A program made the position numbers and the translations under genes. A stretch of DNA of 64,000 nucleotides, from NCBI RefSeq assembly GCF_025370935.1, contig NC_133472.1:23045695-23109694 (forward strand). The letters are read 5' to 3'. This stretch comes from Choristoneura fumiferana (lineage: Eukaryota; Arthropoda; Insecta; Lepidoptera; Tortricidae). Shown piece after piece: positions 10,982 to 21,482 of this stretch. The notes below the pieces were generated by a model. It was not told the DNA's origin and made no database searches. It saw nothing but the letters and a program-made list of their open reading frames with translations. Positions within the stretch are counted from its first letter, which is position 1. Every line of letters starts with the position of its first letter.

Positions 10982-11695
10982 ATGCAGATTTTGAATGTTT
11001 TTCTTTTCCGATTTTCATTTTTTGTTTTACGAGTATTATTAACTATTTCACATATTGCATCATTTCCTATTGGCTATGTGGCTATTCGCTGGGTGCGCGA
11101 TGACAGCGCCAACTACCGGTTTCAATTACGGTGGACTTTGAAATATCAAATGGCTGGCTGTCATTACGAAGAATAAGTAAGCAAACAAATAATTTCAATG
11201 ATATATCGAATTTTACATATATTCTATTTGACCATGTATGTAAATCTATAGTGTCGATAATAACGTTGACCTTTTTTTATTCCCATCTAAAATGCCACAA
11301 TCAACTAATTTCAGGACACGGACTTTCTCATGACTGTCTTCACGAGAAGTAAAGAAATACTTGAACAAATTTTACCGAATAACGCATTTCATATAATATT
11401 GCAGACGACTATTTATGACTGTAGTAGGTCGCAGGTGCAGACTTTTTGTCTATTTTCAGTTAAACATAGCCAAATTAATTATAAAAACTGGATTTCGAGC
11501 ACAATATACGACATGTTTTTCCAACCACAAACAACAATAAAGGGAAAACAATTAGTTTTGGCTCAATATGTCCAAGATGTAAAAGAAACCAAATGTGAAG
11601 ATCATAAATTCATAACGAGTCACACCATTGAAAGCTCCTGTAATTCGTCAAACAATGACATCGACGCCATACAAAACATCTATTTCTTGTGGTAA
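10982..11695 (+). CDS. Unrecognised candidate gene (two exons?)
   Basis: An ORF from 10982 to 11176 is followed, after a TTTCAG acceptor-like site at about 11313, by an exon open from 11315 to 11695 (starts DTDFLMTVFTRSKEILEQ, ends at TAA 11693-11695). A donor-like AAGTAAGC lies at about 11173-11180. The 127-residue C-terminal exon has a non-repetitive composition and a cysteine pair near QVQDVKETKCEDH, but no domain I recognise. It converges on the candidate gene at 11818-12208. It could equally be non-coding, since the open length is modest for AT-rich DNA. Confidence 0.25.
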
Positions 11696-11817
11696 TTTAT
11701 ATAGAATTTGTGATCACTGTTTTTGCTATTGTTCTTGCAGTTAACTACGCAGCAGGTTTCGTAACGCATATTTATTTATTTTTGCTTAATAATGCACGAA
11801 TACGTAAATTTCACTAG

Positions 11818-12832
11818 TAATTAGTGACAGTTCGTCCGTCGAAAAGATCCATGTATGGCCAAGGCGCGCGCTGCGATCGATTCGTGGTTCCCCCACCTCC
11901 TACATTGCACTCAGTGAATTGAGTGATTTCAACACATATACAGCTTATTCCACAGCCACATTTTATAAAGCAATTTCTAGTACAGATTTGACAAAATAAA
12001 TATTGTAAGTCCATTTCGGTATTGCTGTAATTATCATCAATTTCCAAGTTAGTGGGAAAGCCACAGTTTGTACATGCACCTATGTACACTACTTTGTCCT
12101 CCTGGAGGTTAATGTTTAAACTTAAATCCTTAATTATATCTAAAAACAAATCCCGACAGATATATGAAGGAAGGCGTAGCTCATTCATTTTCGATTTCCA
12201 TCGATTGACCTAAAACAATAATTGAGGATATCTTAATGAAACATATTATAAATCCTATTTTTAACCCCCGACGCAAAAAGAAGGGTGTTTTAAGTTTGAC
12301 CGATATGTGTGTATGTGTGTGTGTCTGACTGTCTGTGGCACCGTAGCTCTTAAATAGGTAGACCGATTTGAATGCGGTTTTTTTATTTGAAAGCCGTTTT
12401 GTTTTAGCGATGGCTCTTAGACATGTTTCATCACAATCGGTTCAGCCGTTTTTAAGATATTGAACTTTGAAGTTACAAAGTCGGGGGGGTTTTCCATCAT
12501 TTTGTTGGTTAGGTTAGGTTATATGATCAAGAAGATCGAGCTAGAGAGATTTCAAAATATAAAATAACTCGTGTGAAAACTGATACTTACGAATACCACC
12601 TTCAGCGAAACAACGTCGTCACAACTTTCAAAAACCAGTGAATCCCGTAAAGCATATTGGGAAAAGATTCATATTTTATTTGAAATTCTAGTCTAAGCAA
12701 GATGTTCCGTTTATTCGCTTCGCGATTATTGTCATTTTTGATTTGATGTGTCAAAATTATGATTTCAGTAGTATCGTTCATCAAAGTCAGAACAGTATTA
12801 TGCAACAGGCCAGTATTGATACACATTTGCAA
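11818..12832 (-). CDS. Unrecognised cysteine-rich candidate gene
   Basis: The terminal exon at 11818-12208 follows a TTTTAG acceptor at 12209-12214. Its protein has paired cysteines (GACTNCG, FCQICTRNC, CGCGISCIC) suggestive of a metal-binding fold, and ends at TAA 11814-11816. An upstream minus-strand stretch ends at a strong GTAAGT donor at about 12585. The best-spliced frame (DSLVFESCDDVVSLKVVF) reaches a stop upstream; another frame is open from 12832. The intron contains the inserted repeat at 12259-12520. The upstream flank (12820-12951) matches the interior flank of the Harbinger-type element at 32655-32775, so this could be a 5' exon pair of a related transposon rather than a host gene. 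Confidence 0.3.
12259..12520 (+). repeat. CCCCCGACGC lepidopteran repeat
   Basis: It starts TTAACCCCCGACGCAAAAAG, carries a TGTGTGTCTGACTGTCTGTG stretch and a GGCACCGTAGCTCTTAAATA block, and ends AAAGTCGGGG...TTTGTTGGTTAGG. I recognise this as a dispersed lepidopteran non-coding repeat. It lies within the putative intron of the minus-strand candidate gene. Confidence 0.75.
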
Positions 12833-12951
12833 GAAGGTTTAATATGATTAAATTAATTTCATTTTAATTATGTCAAGGAGACTTACCAACTTTAATAAAT
12901 AATTTCATTATGATGCACCATTGTTGAAAGCTTGAATTAAATATATGTTAC
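12820..12951 (-). mobile_element. Harbinger-type element end, fragment
   Basis: About 130 bases match 32655-32775 of the element at 31184-33148. Shared blocks are TTGCAAGAAGGTTTAAT, TTATGATGCACCA and AGCTTGAATTAAATATATGT. The match stops where a Lep1-like element begins at 12952, so it was probably truncated by that insertion or at a shared boundary. Confidence 0.7.
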
Positions 12952-13190
12952 TAGCTTTTGCCCGCGACTTCGTCCACGTGGAATAGTAACTTTGGGAAGT
13001 ATTTAATTTATTTAGGACACCTATTTTTCCAATAATAGCACATAGAAACTTCTACGGTTTACTGAAAATAATCTATTTTAAAACATTGCTATAAATATTA
13101 ACTAATTTTTTTTTGTTCTTCCATCCATCCATCCATTCATGTTCTTAGGCAAAACATAAATATTTTGCGGGAAGCCACATTTTAGCAAAA
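12952..13190 (-). mobile_element. Lep1/Helitron-like element, 3' part
   Basis: CTAGCTTTTGCCCGCGACTT CGTCCACGTGG is the reverse complement of the conserved terminus ...CGCGGGCAAAAGCTAG found at 19647 and 40706. The other end is not clear. Confidence 0.6.
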
Positions 13191-13439
13191 CAACGTGTAT
13201 TCTACCCTGCCAACATAAAAGGACTACTTATGTAGTTCTTCATAGTGAACTCTTGACACCTAACGTCCTTTATTGTAAGTAAGGAGGATAGGATTATAAT
13301 TAAGACGGCATTTTTACTAAGCATAGCTACACATATTTCCGATAAATATACTTATAGTAATTTGTTTGGAATTCCTTAAGAACTTTCATCCCCATATTTT
13401 CTAGTAAATAGGTCGAAATTTGAAAAGCGCCGGAACAAA
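13191..13439. other. No recognised gene
   Basis: I see no assignable feature. Confidence 0.35.
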
Positions 13440-13800
13440 TGTTTTTTAGGGTTCCGTAGCTCAATAGGAAAAAATGGATCCCTTATAGGATCACTTTGCT
13501 GTCCGTCCGTCTGTCTGTCAAGACCCTTTATCTCGTAAAGCGGAGTATCGGTATCGAATTGAAATTTATTTTAAATCCTAAACTCAGGTCAATAGGCCCG
13601 AAAGCTGTGAAAAAATCAAACTTCTAAGTCAAGGCAATCAAAAGCTACAGTCATTAAAAAGGTGTTTTGATGTAAACCACCTTAACAGAAAAAGTAAGAG
13701 GGTACTTCCGGCTGTCCTGAAAACTTGGAATTTTGCATAAAGGTAGCTCTTTTAGCTCAATAAATAAGAAAAATCTGAAAATTATAATTTTTCATGTCTG
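13440..13800 (+). repeat. GGTTCCGTAG repeat
   Basis: TTTTTTAGGGTTCCGTAGCT, CGGATCCCTTATAGGATCA-like block and CTGTCCGTCCGTCTGTCTGT mark the 5' end of the common lepidopteran repeat. It is related to the 5' part of 55480-55580, and is distinct in its body from 27787 and 34625. Confidence 0.75.
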
Positions 13801-14039
13801 ACTGTTTATATAAATAATATAAGCCATCTAAAATGACATTGCGTACACTTTGCTTGAGCTTAGAAAGCTCTGCTAACACTGCATCATCCTTTCTGCTAAC
13901 ATCACCTCAAAATCTAGAAACATACAATATAAAAATACTACCATTATACATAATAAAGTCAATCTAGCCTACCAGGTGGCCAGTTTCAGCACCTGCCAGC
14001 AATATACAGCCTAGTCCCTACAGTACACAAAAAATATAC

Positions 14040-14240
14040 CTACCAATAATTTTTTGAAAAATATTTGTAAAGCTTTTATTTTCAGATTGCTCATTTTGTG
14101 ACTGTCTTGCACTGTCATCCAAACTACATTCTTGTACCTCAAGTCGATGCCATTAATCGTTGAAGAGTTCTGACCTGCGGAGATGGTCTTGGCCAAGCCA
14201 CCGGAGTTTTACCACCAGATTATGGTATTATCACTGCACT
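14040..14240 (-). repeat. Dispersed repeat B (ACTTGAAATTTGGCATAC family)
   Basis: On the minus strand it carries the diagnostic order: slow-evolving AATGGCATCGACTTGAGGTA, a GACAGTGCAAGACAGTC block and an ending AGCAATCTGAAAATAAAAGC. Relatives lie at 16500-16700 (plus), 56630-57290 (plus, longer) and 58250-58490 (minus). It is non-coding; the minus-strand ORF at 14011-14196 is incidental. Confidence 0.55.
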
Positions 14241-15300
14241 TAATAAGTATGCCGGAAGTAATTTTGAATAAATATTAGAAACGTTGCAACTTAGGTGTGT
14301 GAAACAGTACTTTTTTCTACCACCAGAACAGCAGAACATACATGTAACGGGCATGTTTTCTTTCTAGTCGTTTTCTGTCTTGGTGGATTATGAGATTCGC
14401 GTATAATATCAGCAAGCATTCACACCTGAGCTTAAAAAAGCAAAAAAGCGTCAAACACCCTTGTTTGCCGTAAAGGCGCCGGTGCGCTCTCTATTTGCTT
14501 ATGAAAATTGTCCCTAATCCGTATTTGTACAGCCGGAGCCCGCAAACATCTATCCGTTGGAAAAATGAATATGTAACAGTATGCTGTCTCTTAGTACAGA
14601 ATACGAATAAATGTTTGGAGGCTATGTTTGGTCTACAATTAAAATTACACTATTATCAGACTGAAATCATACATTAAATTTTACACAGAAATAAAAAAGA
14701 AAAGAGAATAACGATATTATAATTTTTCCTTTTGAATTTTTTGCACTTATCATTACATTCATCAAAACTCTTTTTTAAACCTTTTATAACATTTTTGCTT
14801 TAAATTTTAAACCTTATTGGATTAACAGTAAACCGATAATAGAATGTACAAGCAATGACACTTTTGATGTTCATGATCATGACATAAAATATTCCATTAC
14901 ACCTTGTTACTTTTTTCCTAACAATGTTACATTGATATCGATAACATTAGTCAAATTCTGATGTGATTCATTTTACTTTTTAATTCAGATACCAGAATAC
15001 AGCTAAAAAAACTGGCCACAAGCGGTTTGGGTAAGGATAAGGAAGTTGCGTGTCAATATTATTAAATACTCTAATATACAGGTGATCAATCCAAATGGGT
15101 CAGTAGGGAGAAATCAGAAACTATGAGAGATAGCGAAATCTGTTCTTAGTAAACATGGCTTCGACTTATTTATTTTTATTTTAGATTTGATATAAATGGC
15201 ATTCTAATATTTTTGATCAACTCTCATACATAACCGGGAATCGAACCTGGTCAAAATCTCTGTAAAGTATGTTATAAATATTGCAAATTTTTCCGGTATT
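14241..15300. other. No recognised gene
   Basis: AT-rich. A 20-base block at about 15234-15254 resembles a tRNA B box on the minus strand (GGTTCGATTCCCGG) but nothing else tRNA-like surrounds it. Confidence 0.4.
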
Positions 15301-15304
15301 TATT

Positions 15305-15390
15305 TTTAACTAACTTCAAAAAAGAAGGAGGTTCTATGTTCCAATGTTTGTATTTTTTTATGTATGTTCACCGATTACTCAGACCGGATG
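15305..15390 (-). repeat. Fragment of the CCCGACTGCC composite repeat
   Basis: AAGGAGGTTCTATGTTCCAA ...TGTATGTTCACCGATTACTCA is the reverse complement of blocks at 10265-10300 and 10905-10940, so it is the two outer ends of that repeat without the middle. Confidence 0.65.
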
Positions 15391-15964
15391 ACCAAGTGGT
15401 TCGAGAACCTGTAACTTAAATCATATTACCCTACCTGAAAATAAAGAAACGACATTTAGAGTATATTATTAAGTTTAACAGTTTATATTTAGTTTTTGTA
15501 ATATTTAAATCATTATGCGCAATCACGGGGAATTCTACTTCTGTCACTCCAAATCAAAACATAATCTGCTTTACCGTGTTAACCGTCATTATTCGTAGCG
15601 CCATCTATGGAAGATAATATGCATTTACATAGTCACTGTTTAACCGCCATATAGCGCACCATAAACTAAAGAAATACATTTATTTACATGAATAATACGA
15701 ATGTTTGTTCTCGGGTCTTGGATGTTCAATATGTATTTAAGTATGTATTTATCTATATATTTAAGTATGTTTATCCGTTGCCTAGTATCTATAGTACAAG
15801 CTTTGCTTACTTTGGGACTTGGTCAATTGGTGTGAAGTGCCCCATGATATTGATTTCATATTTATTTTTAATTGTGGACCGACTTTCAAATTTTTTTTTT
15901 ATTCGGAAGAGTAGTGATGATCCTAGGGAAATAGAGGGCAAACCTCAAATTTTATAGGCAAACC
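15391..15964. other. No recognised gene
   Basis: A short TATTTAAGTATGT reiteration occurs at 15730-15770. I see nothing else assignable. Confidence 0.35.
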
Positions 15965-16200
15965 TATGGCGTTTTTGGCATTTTTAGCATTAAGATACGC
16001 ATTTGCATTCAGAAAGTATTATTTGGTAAATTGAACCTAATGAAGAAAACCGTAGATGACCAATGGAACTCGTCAAAGGTAAGTAATGCTCGCTCGTCTA
16101 TAAACGATCATAATTAATATACCTAGGTAACCAACTAAGAAGAAGCTTTAAGTTAATGATTCTTTCGAACTGATCTGATGCTGAAGCCGACTATATAACC
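15965..16200 (+). repeat. Dispersed repeat A, plus copy
   Basis: Inverted relative to 9932-10180 (TATGGCGTTTTTGGCATTTT, ATGACCAATGGAACTCGTCA, GATTCTTTCGAACTGATCTG). It runs straight into the foldback at 16200-16390. Confidence 0.75.
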
Positions 16201-16390
16201 CTTGACTAGCTCGAAGTCGGTGACTCAGCACGACGAGGTAGGATTGAAACCCATAGTATGAAGGTGAGGTAAACGACTAGCTATTGTTCCACTCCTGCTG
16301 GCTTCGAGCTAGTAGGCACTTAGAAAAATATTTTCAAGGTTTTTGTATTTTGTTTTATTTTTATTTTTTGGGACTCGGTTTAACTTTTTT
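16200..16390. repeat. MITE-like foldback
   Basis: CTAGCTCGAAGTCGGTGACT near the left end and GGCTTCGAGCTAGTAGGCAC near the right end are imperfect inverted arms. The interior ACTCCTGCTGGC and the flank AAATATTTTCAAGGTTTTT match the better-preserved palindrome at 43853-44060, so these are two members of one family. Confidence 0.65.
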
Positions 16391-16499
16391 GTAAAAAAAA
16401 AACTTTATTGATTGTGTGGATCATAAGTGAAAGGAAATACATTTTACAAGCTCTTATTTAACTTGCAAAGTGTATGTGTATGTACCTATGTATGTATAA

Positions 16500-16700
16500 T
16501 GTATGTATGCAGGTCAAATCTTGTAAGTTGAATTTGATGCACTTCCAGTAGTCGGATGTCGGATTGACTGCAAATTTGGCATACTTATGTAAATCTGGTG
16601 ACAGTACAAGATTCTCGTAGTGACATCTTGGTGGTTCGGCCAGGATCGTCTCCGCAGAACGGAACTCCTCAAGTGCTTTATTAATTTTCAACCCTTGGTG
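16500..16700 (+). repeat. Dispersed repeat B
   Basis: GGTCAAATCTTGTAAGTTGA, CACTTCCAGTAGTCGGATGT, TTTGGCATACTTATGTAAAT and TAGTGACATCTTGGTGGTTC match 56640-56780. The minus-strand ORF 16458-16691 lies in this repeat and I do not treat it as a gene. Confidence 0.75.
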
Positions 16701-16789
16701 GTCAATAACTAATCAGTTATCACCCGATCAGTTATCCCATAGGACGTTATTTCATACCCCTCAGTGATAAGGGTAGTCCACCCCAATTT

Positions 16790-17027
16790 TATATGTATAT
16801 ATATATTGCATGTATTTTTAATGGCATATATATGTATATATATGCCATTAAAAACACATGCAACCCTAAATTTTCACCCTTCTACCACCAACTACCATTT
16901 TTCTCCACCTCCGGTTGCATTGATTTTTTTGTTTTTTTTTTGTCTTTATTCGGTAGGACTGAGAATAAGATGCAAACTTTTTTTCATACTTCTACGCGGG
17001 CGGAGTCGCGGGCAACAGCTAGTATAT
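16790..17027 (+). mobile_element. Lep1/Helitron-like element with hairpin
   Basis: Ends at about 17019-17027 with GAGTCGCGGGCAACAGCTAG, the conserved 3' terminus. A perfect 27-base hairpin (16807-16833 with 16836-16862) lies in its left part. The body is pyrimidine-rich. Confidence 0.6.
16807..16862. repeat. Perfect 27-bp-arm hairpin
   Basis: TGCATGTATTTTTAATGGC followed by ATATATAT is mirrored exactly at 16836-16862 apart from one base (GTTTTT against ATTTTT). It would extrude as a stable cruciform. Confidence 0.85.
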
Positions 17028-17126
17028 AATAATAATCCCCGGACAAATATCAGGCAAAAATCAGTAATATCAGGAACATAATTTTTCAGAATAAAATAAA
17101 TACGAATCGCCCCCCTATCAAAACAT

Positions 17127-17545
17127 GTAATAAAAAACCGGCCAAGAGCGTGTCGTACACGCCCAGGATAGGGTTCCGTAGCCATTACGAATAAATCAAA
17201 TAATATTTTTCTAAGTATTTCGTATTGTGTACTGAATCTTCCAAGTTAAGGTATATTTTATACCTTAGGCTGCTATTATTTACTCTTAAACTACTAATCG
17301 TACTGAAGCAATCTTAGCCGCTATAATTTACTACCAATCTGATTTTGGACGGGGGACGCTCGATTTCAATGAAAATTGCACTTTAAAGTTGAATATTTCG
17401 CAAACAGATCACTGAATAGGAAAATTTTAAAATACCTATCCAACGATACCCCACAACGTAGGGTCAGTCAAGAAAAAAAAAAGACAGACGGACAGACATG
17501 GCGAAACTATAAGGGTTCCTAGTTGACTACGGAACCCTAAAAACT
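17127..17545 (-). repeat. GGTTCCGTA...CCGGCC repeat, nearly full copy
   Basis: Read on the minus strand it runs from TTTTTAGGGTTCCGTAGTCA, through CCATGTCTGTCCGTCTGTCT, a GGGTATCGTTGGATAGGTAT block, CTTTAAAGTGCAATTTTCAT, and GGAAGATTCAGTACACAA, to GGCCGGTTTTTTATTACATG. It contains both family ends and aligns with 34625-35400, which carries an extra insertion. Confidence 0.8.
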
Positions 17546-18394
17546 AGGCCTGGACTGGTAGGTATACACTTAAAGCCGTAACTGTTGTTTTCTATTCATT
17601 AAATAACCTAGTTCGTTACTTGTTATTATTCTAATCATCTAATTGTTCTTAGAGAAAAACACTAATGTCTGTAGTGCCTTTAATCTAATTGCGACGTTAT
17701 AGCAGATTATGTAGTTTACCTACGTAGTGTTTTTGAACACTATTAACGCTGTACGCGTTGTGGTGTTGTCGCTGAATGAGGGCTATCGTTTTTTGTCTCA
17801 CTAGATGGCGCACTGTTGCGTGAGGTTTTTAAGTGTGGCTTTCAGAGTCTGTTATTACGGGCATTAAAACAAAGTTTAGGTTAAAATCATATTTAAAACA
17901 CCTTAAAACCGTACCATAAAAACATCCAGAAACCACAATGTTGCTAAGTCCCGTTTTGTTCGGAAAAAAAGGGAGGACAAAAGTTTCCGAAAGACAAAAC
18001 TGTCTCAAAGACAGACATTCATTGCCCCTTAACGCATAATTGCCATAATTAATTTCAGGTTATGCAAAATATTCACAAAAAAATCTTATTATAAATAAAC
18101 CCGCGTAGCTCACCCAAAAAACTATGAGATTTGACATTTCGGAGACCTCACGCTACACTAGCGCCTCTAGCGGCGAATTCATTCGCGATAGCCCTCATTG
18201 CTCGAACGAACAATGTTCTGGAAGGGTTTCATACAAAATGGAATCGGTCCTGAACAAAAATACAGTCACTGTAATGCGATTACTTAATATAGGTACTGTT
18301 TCAATTACAAACAGTATAATGATTGGTTTTTTGGAGTCTTTTTGTATTTTTTATTTCAACTCTTTGTTACTTTAACGGGTATCCCGTGAAACCA
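17546..18394. other. No recognised gene
   Basis: An ORF at 18124-18375 has no recognisable motif. I see no RNA gene. Confidence 0.4.
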
Positions 18395-18480
18395 TATCGA
18401 AAATACAAACTGAGACATGCACAGAAAAACCAGAAAGGGGTAGGGGGGGGGGTGTAGGGGTTATAGCACAGTATCAAAAA
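18395..18480. repeat. SINE fragments in opposite orientations
   Basis: AATACAAACTGAGACATGCA followed by CAGAAAAACCAGAAA is the reverse complement of the tail of the SINE at 23470-23610, while GGTGTAGGGGTTATAGCACA just after a G-run matches that SINE's 5' half in the same orientation. It may be a rearranged copy. Confidence 0.5.
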
Positions 18481-18654
18481 CAAAATACAGAACTAATGCA
18501 AATGTCATGATACGATGCAAATTTGGTACGTATTATTAACGATTACATCAGTATTAGTTAATTAACGGGAAGAAAAGGCAATGCTTTAGGTAAATTGATA
18601 TAGTTTACTTTTATAGTTAACATCGTCATATTAACACATTCGCAGCTGTCTCTC

Positions 18655-19647
18655 AATATCTTTATATATATAAAAGAATAAACTGACTGACTGACTGACT
18701 TATAGATCAACACACAGCCCAAACCGCTGGGCCTAGAAACTTGAAATTTGGTACAGTGGTTCTTTTTATGATGTTAGTGAGCACTAAGAAAGGATTTTTA
18801 GAAATTCATCCCCTAAGGGGGTGAAATAGGGGGGTGAAGTTTATATGGAATTTTCTCATTTCTTAGAAGTATGAAAATAGGTGTATGAGCTTACGATTAC
18901 AATAAAAAATTATCTGTGTAAGTGAAATGGTTAAAATTCCCCCCTAAAAGGGTAAAATGGGGGGTAAAGTTTATATGGAGATTTTCTCATTTCTGGCCTT
19001 AGAGGTATGAAAATAGGTATATAAGTTCTCGATTACGATGAAATATTGTCTGTGTAGGTGAAATGGATAAAATTACCTTTAAAGGGGTAAAATGGGGGGT
19101 AAAGATTGTGCGATCTCTGGTCTTCTCGATCTTTCTGTATGGCTCTGAATCGTGGTCTATTCGTGCGGCTGACCGGAAAAAGATCGAAGCGTTTGAGATG
19201 TGGTAGTTGGAGGAGGATGCTATGCATACCGTGGACAGCAAAGAGAACCAACACATTCATTCTCGACCAGCTGAATGTCAGAACCAGATTGTCCACGACC
19301 TGCTACCAGTGAGGACTCGGCTATTTTGGCCATATTGCTCGAAGGGAGTTAGACAACCAACGTCGAGTAACTCGTAGTGCTAGGCAAAATAGAGGGGAAA
19401 AGGCCCAGAGGACGGTCACCAACCCGATGTTCGGATCAAATTAAGGCGATCACGGGGCTCACTTTGCCTGCAGCGCTGATACAGGCCGAGGACAGTGGTG
19501 TGGAAGCAGTTCGTCAACGTCTCCGTAAAGGCTTTTCAAGACGGGTACGACCTTCAGGAATGAAGAACACGACGAAGAAGAAGAAGAATTAAAACATATG
19601 CCCTGATAACTAAAGTACACGCGGACGAAGTCGCGGGCAAAAGCTAG
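18655..19647 (+). mobile_element. Lep1-like element with internal tandem repeats
   Basis: It begins TATATATAAAAGAATAAACT plus (GACT)n, then AACCGCTGGGCCTAGAAAC TTGAAATTTGG, and ends CGCGGACGAAGTCGCGGGCA AAAGCTAG. Between these are two to three copies of a roughly 130-bp unit (AGTTTATATGGA, TTTTCTCATTTC, TATGAAAATAGG, GTAAAATGGGGGGTAAAG at about 18838, 18968 and 19080). An RTE LINE fragment interrupts it. Confidence 0.7.
19100..19592 (+). mobile_element. RTE-clade LINE fragment (RT C-terminus)
   Basis: Across two or three frames the translation reads VRSLVFSIFLYGSESWSIRA, ADRKKIEAFEMW (stop replaces the next Cys), MLCIPWTAKRTNTFILDQLN, then from 19377 MLGKIEGKRPRGRSPTRCSD and IKAITGLTLPAALIQAED. 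These are the C-terminal thumb/connection blocks of RTE-type LINE reverse transcriptases. The catalytic palm is absent by 5' truncation and there are at least two frame breaks. The element ends in (GAA)n at 19570-19590 and sits inside a Lep1-like element, so it is the younger insertion. Confidence 0.8.
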
Positions 19648-20989
19648 TCCTCATATATGGGCAAAAGTTGCTATTTAAGCCCAAATAGCATTGATGACAT
19701 AAATAGAGTATTTCATTACAAGTAGTTAAAATTAAAATATTTTAAAATCATTACTAAAAGTAAAACAAACTAATATAGTCCAAATCAATATCTTATATGC
19801 TTCTCGCAATAATGTGATATGGTATTGTGTATCCATTGTGTCTTTTGCGTTTTAGAAAGCACTAGTCATTTAAGTATTTTTCCTGGTGATAAAATCGGCT
19901 TTGCTTTGTAATGGGCCACCAGCAGGTATGCCGTACGAGTACGTATGCTTGGACTGCTGTTTTGTTTTTGGTGTGGAGTGGTGGATCTACGTTTATACCA
20001 TTGAAGTACTTACACGTTTTGATCATCTTTTACATACTTTATACGCTTAATATTACCTAAACTCTTTTTTTTAACCATGACTGCCCTTTACTTTGTCCTT
20101 GATCATAGCTTCTGCTGGCTGGGTCTTTCAGGTCGTTTAATTATTTTATCTGATAAGGTGGGTTCATGAGTTGGTTTTACCGATAGGCAGGTACTCAGTA
20201 GAAAGTTTTAGGCCATACTCCTTTGTAAATATTTATCCAGTCCATGATCGAGTAAATATCATTTTCAATACTGCTGTGCATTGAATCTGCTTCCGTCGAG
20301 TAAGTACTAGGTAGGTAAAGTACTATAAATTCTTTTGAATGTTAGTACCTACACAATAAAATCATTTTCATACAACAGTGAAACAGCACTGTCTTGAACA
20401 TGATTTCGTAATGTTAAAACGTATTCACTATTTATTTTGTTAGTCTCTCCGTTTGCAGTTACTGGCGTAAATTAAAGGATAATGTTGGGTTAGGAGAAAC
20501 ACGAGGTAATTACATTTTATGAAAACAACTCAGATTTTCTACAAATAGAAGCACCAAGGCACAAAATCTACTGTAGTAAAAGGTGTTGTTTAATAATTAT
20601 TCCACGTATACAGCTTACTACGAAGTGCAGCTTGAATTTTAAATACCAGGATGAATTAAATTTATTTATAAGTAAAGAAATCATTTCCCACATTGCAATC
20701 CAAAATACGAGTACATTCCTGTTTATAGTTCCGTATCCGAAACGTTTAAACGGAGTACTATTGCAGTCACTAACGCGTCCGTCTGTTATCTGTTCCTATC
20801 ATCTTGCTGGCCCAAAGCCAAACAAATTGTTAAAAAATAAATTTTAATTTATTAACGGAAAACGCGAAAAATCTACCTTATTCACGCAATATGGGTATCG
20901 CACATTAAATTAAAAACTATCCTAACTCAAAATTTGGGGCTTTTTGAGTTAGCCGTAGGTAAGTCCTGAGTTTTTTTTATCACAACATA
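19648..20989. other. No recognised gene
   Basis: AT-rich with no motif. ORF 20632-20847 is unsupported. Confidence 0.4.
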
Positions 20990-21300
20990 GGTCTACAAAC
21001 CGAGGCGATACAACATAAATTAAACCGCCAAAAAAACTACTGGCTTGTGCTGAGGTACCGATTTCAAATTGGTACCTGGGCCAATCAACTTTTTTACCCA
21101 CACTAATCTGTCCGCGACATTTTTCAAACAATTGCAGATTTTTGTAAGTAAACATGTTTTTCTGTAATTGAATAGATGGTGTACATAAAATACATGCCAT
21201 CCTACGTAAGTTCAACCTATAAAACCGTGAAATATCTTGTTGGAAGTACGATTTTTTGGTACCACCAGAGATAATCTTGGTAACGCAGGAGACGCCCAAA
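20990..21300 (-). repeat. Dispersed repeat C, intact copy
   Basis: The segment 21065-21285 is the inverted counterpart of 26030-26385, with shared blocks AATCAACTTTTTTACCCACA, ATTGCAGATTTTTGTAAGTA and TAAGTTCAACCTATAAAACC. At 21189-21192 it has the uninterrupted TGTACA site where copy 26030-26400 carries a MITE. Confidence 0.8.
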
Positions 21301-21329
21301 GTGTGGGTAAAATAGTTGATTGGCTGTGG

Positions 21330-21482
21330 GAAGGGAACCCACGAGGCCGGCAACTGGCTTCACGCCGTCCCATCGTCAAACACGGACTAAGAATTAGCCT
21401 AGCTATTCAAAGAGGAAACGCTGTCAGCATCTTCGGGACCTTGCCTAAGGGGTACTCTTTATGTAATTTGCTTTCGTTTTAG
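21330..21482 (+). pseudogene. Internally deleted retroelement C-terminus
   Basis: One frame reads EAGNWLHAVPSSNTD (21338-21385). The next reads LRISLAIQRGNAVSIFGTLP (21386-21450). In the copy at 44835-45600 these two blocks are separated by about 600 bases that carry the Cys/His and nuclease-like segments. Here they are fused, so this is a deletion derivative of that RT-encoding element. It has no function of its own. Confidence 0.6.

Noticed and set aside
15230..15260. tRNA B-box-like sequence on the minus strand
   Set aside because: Only the B box is present; no A box or cloverleaf around it.
16764..17081. Overlapping plus-strand ORFs of 105 and 78 codons
   Set aside because: They cross a hairpin and pyrimidine-rich Lep1-like repeat with low-complexity translation.
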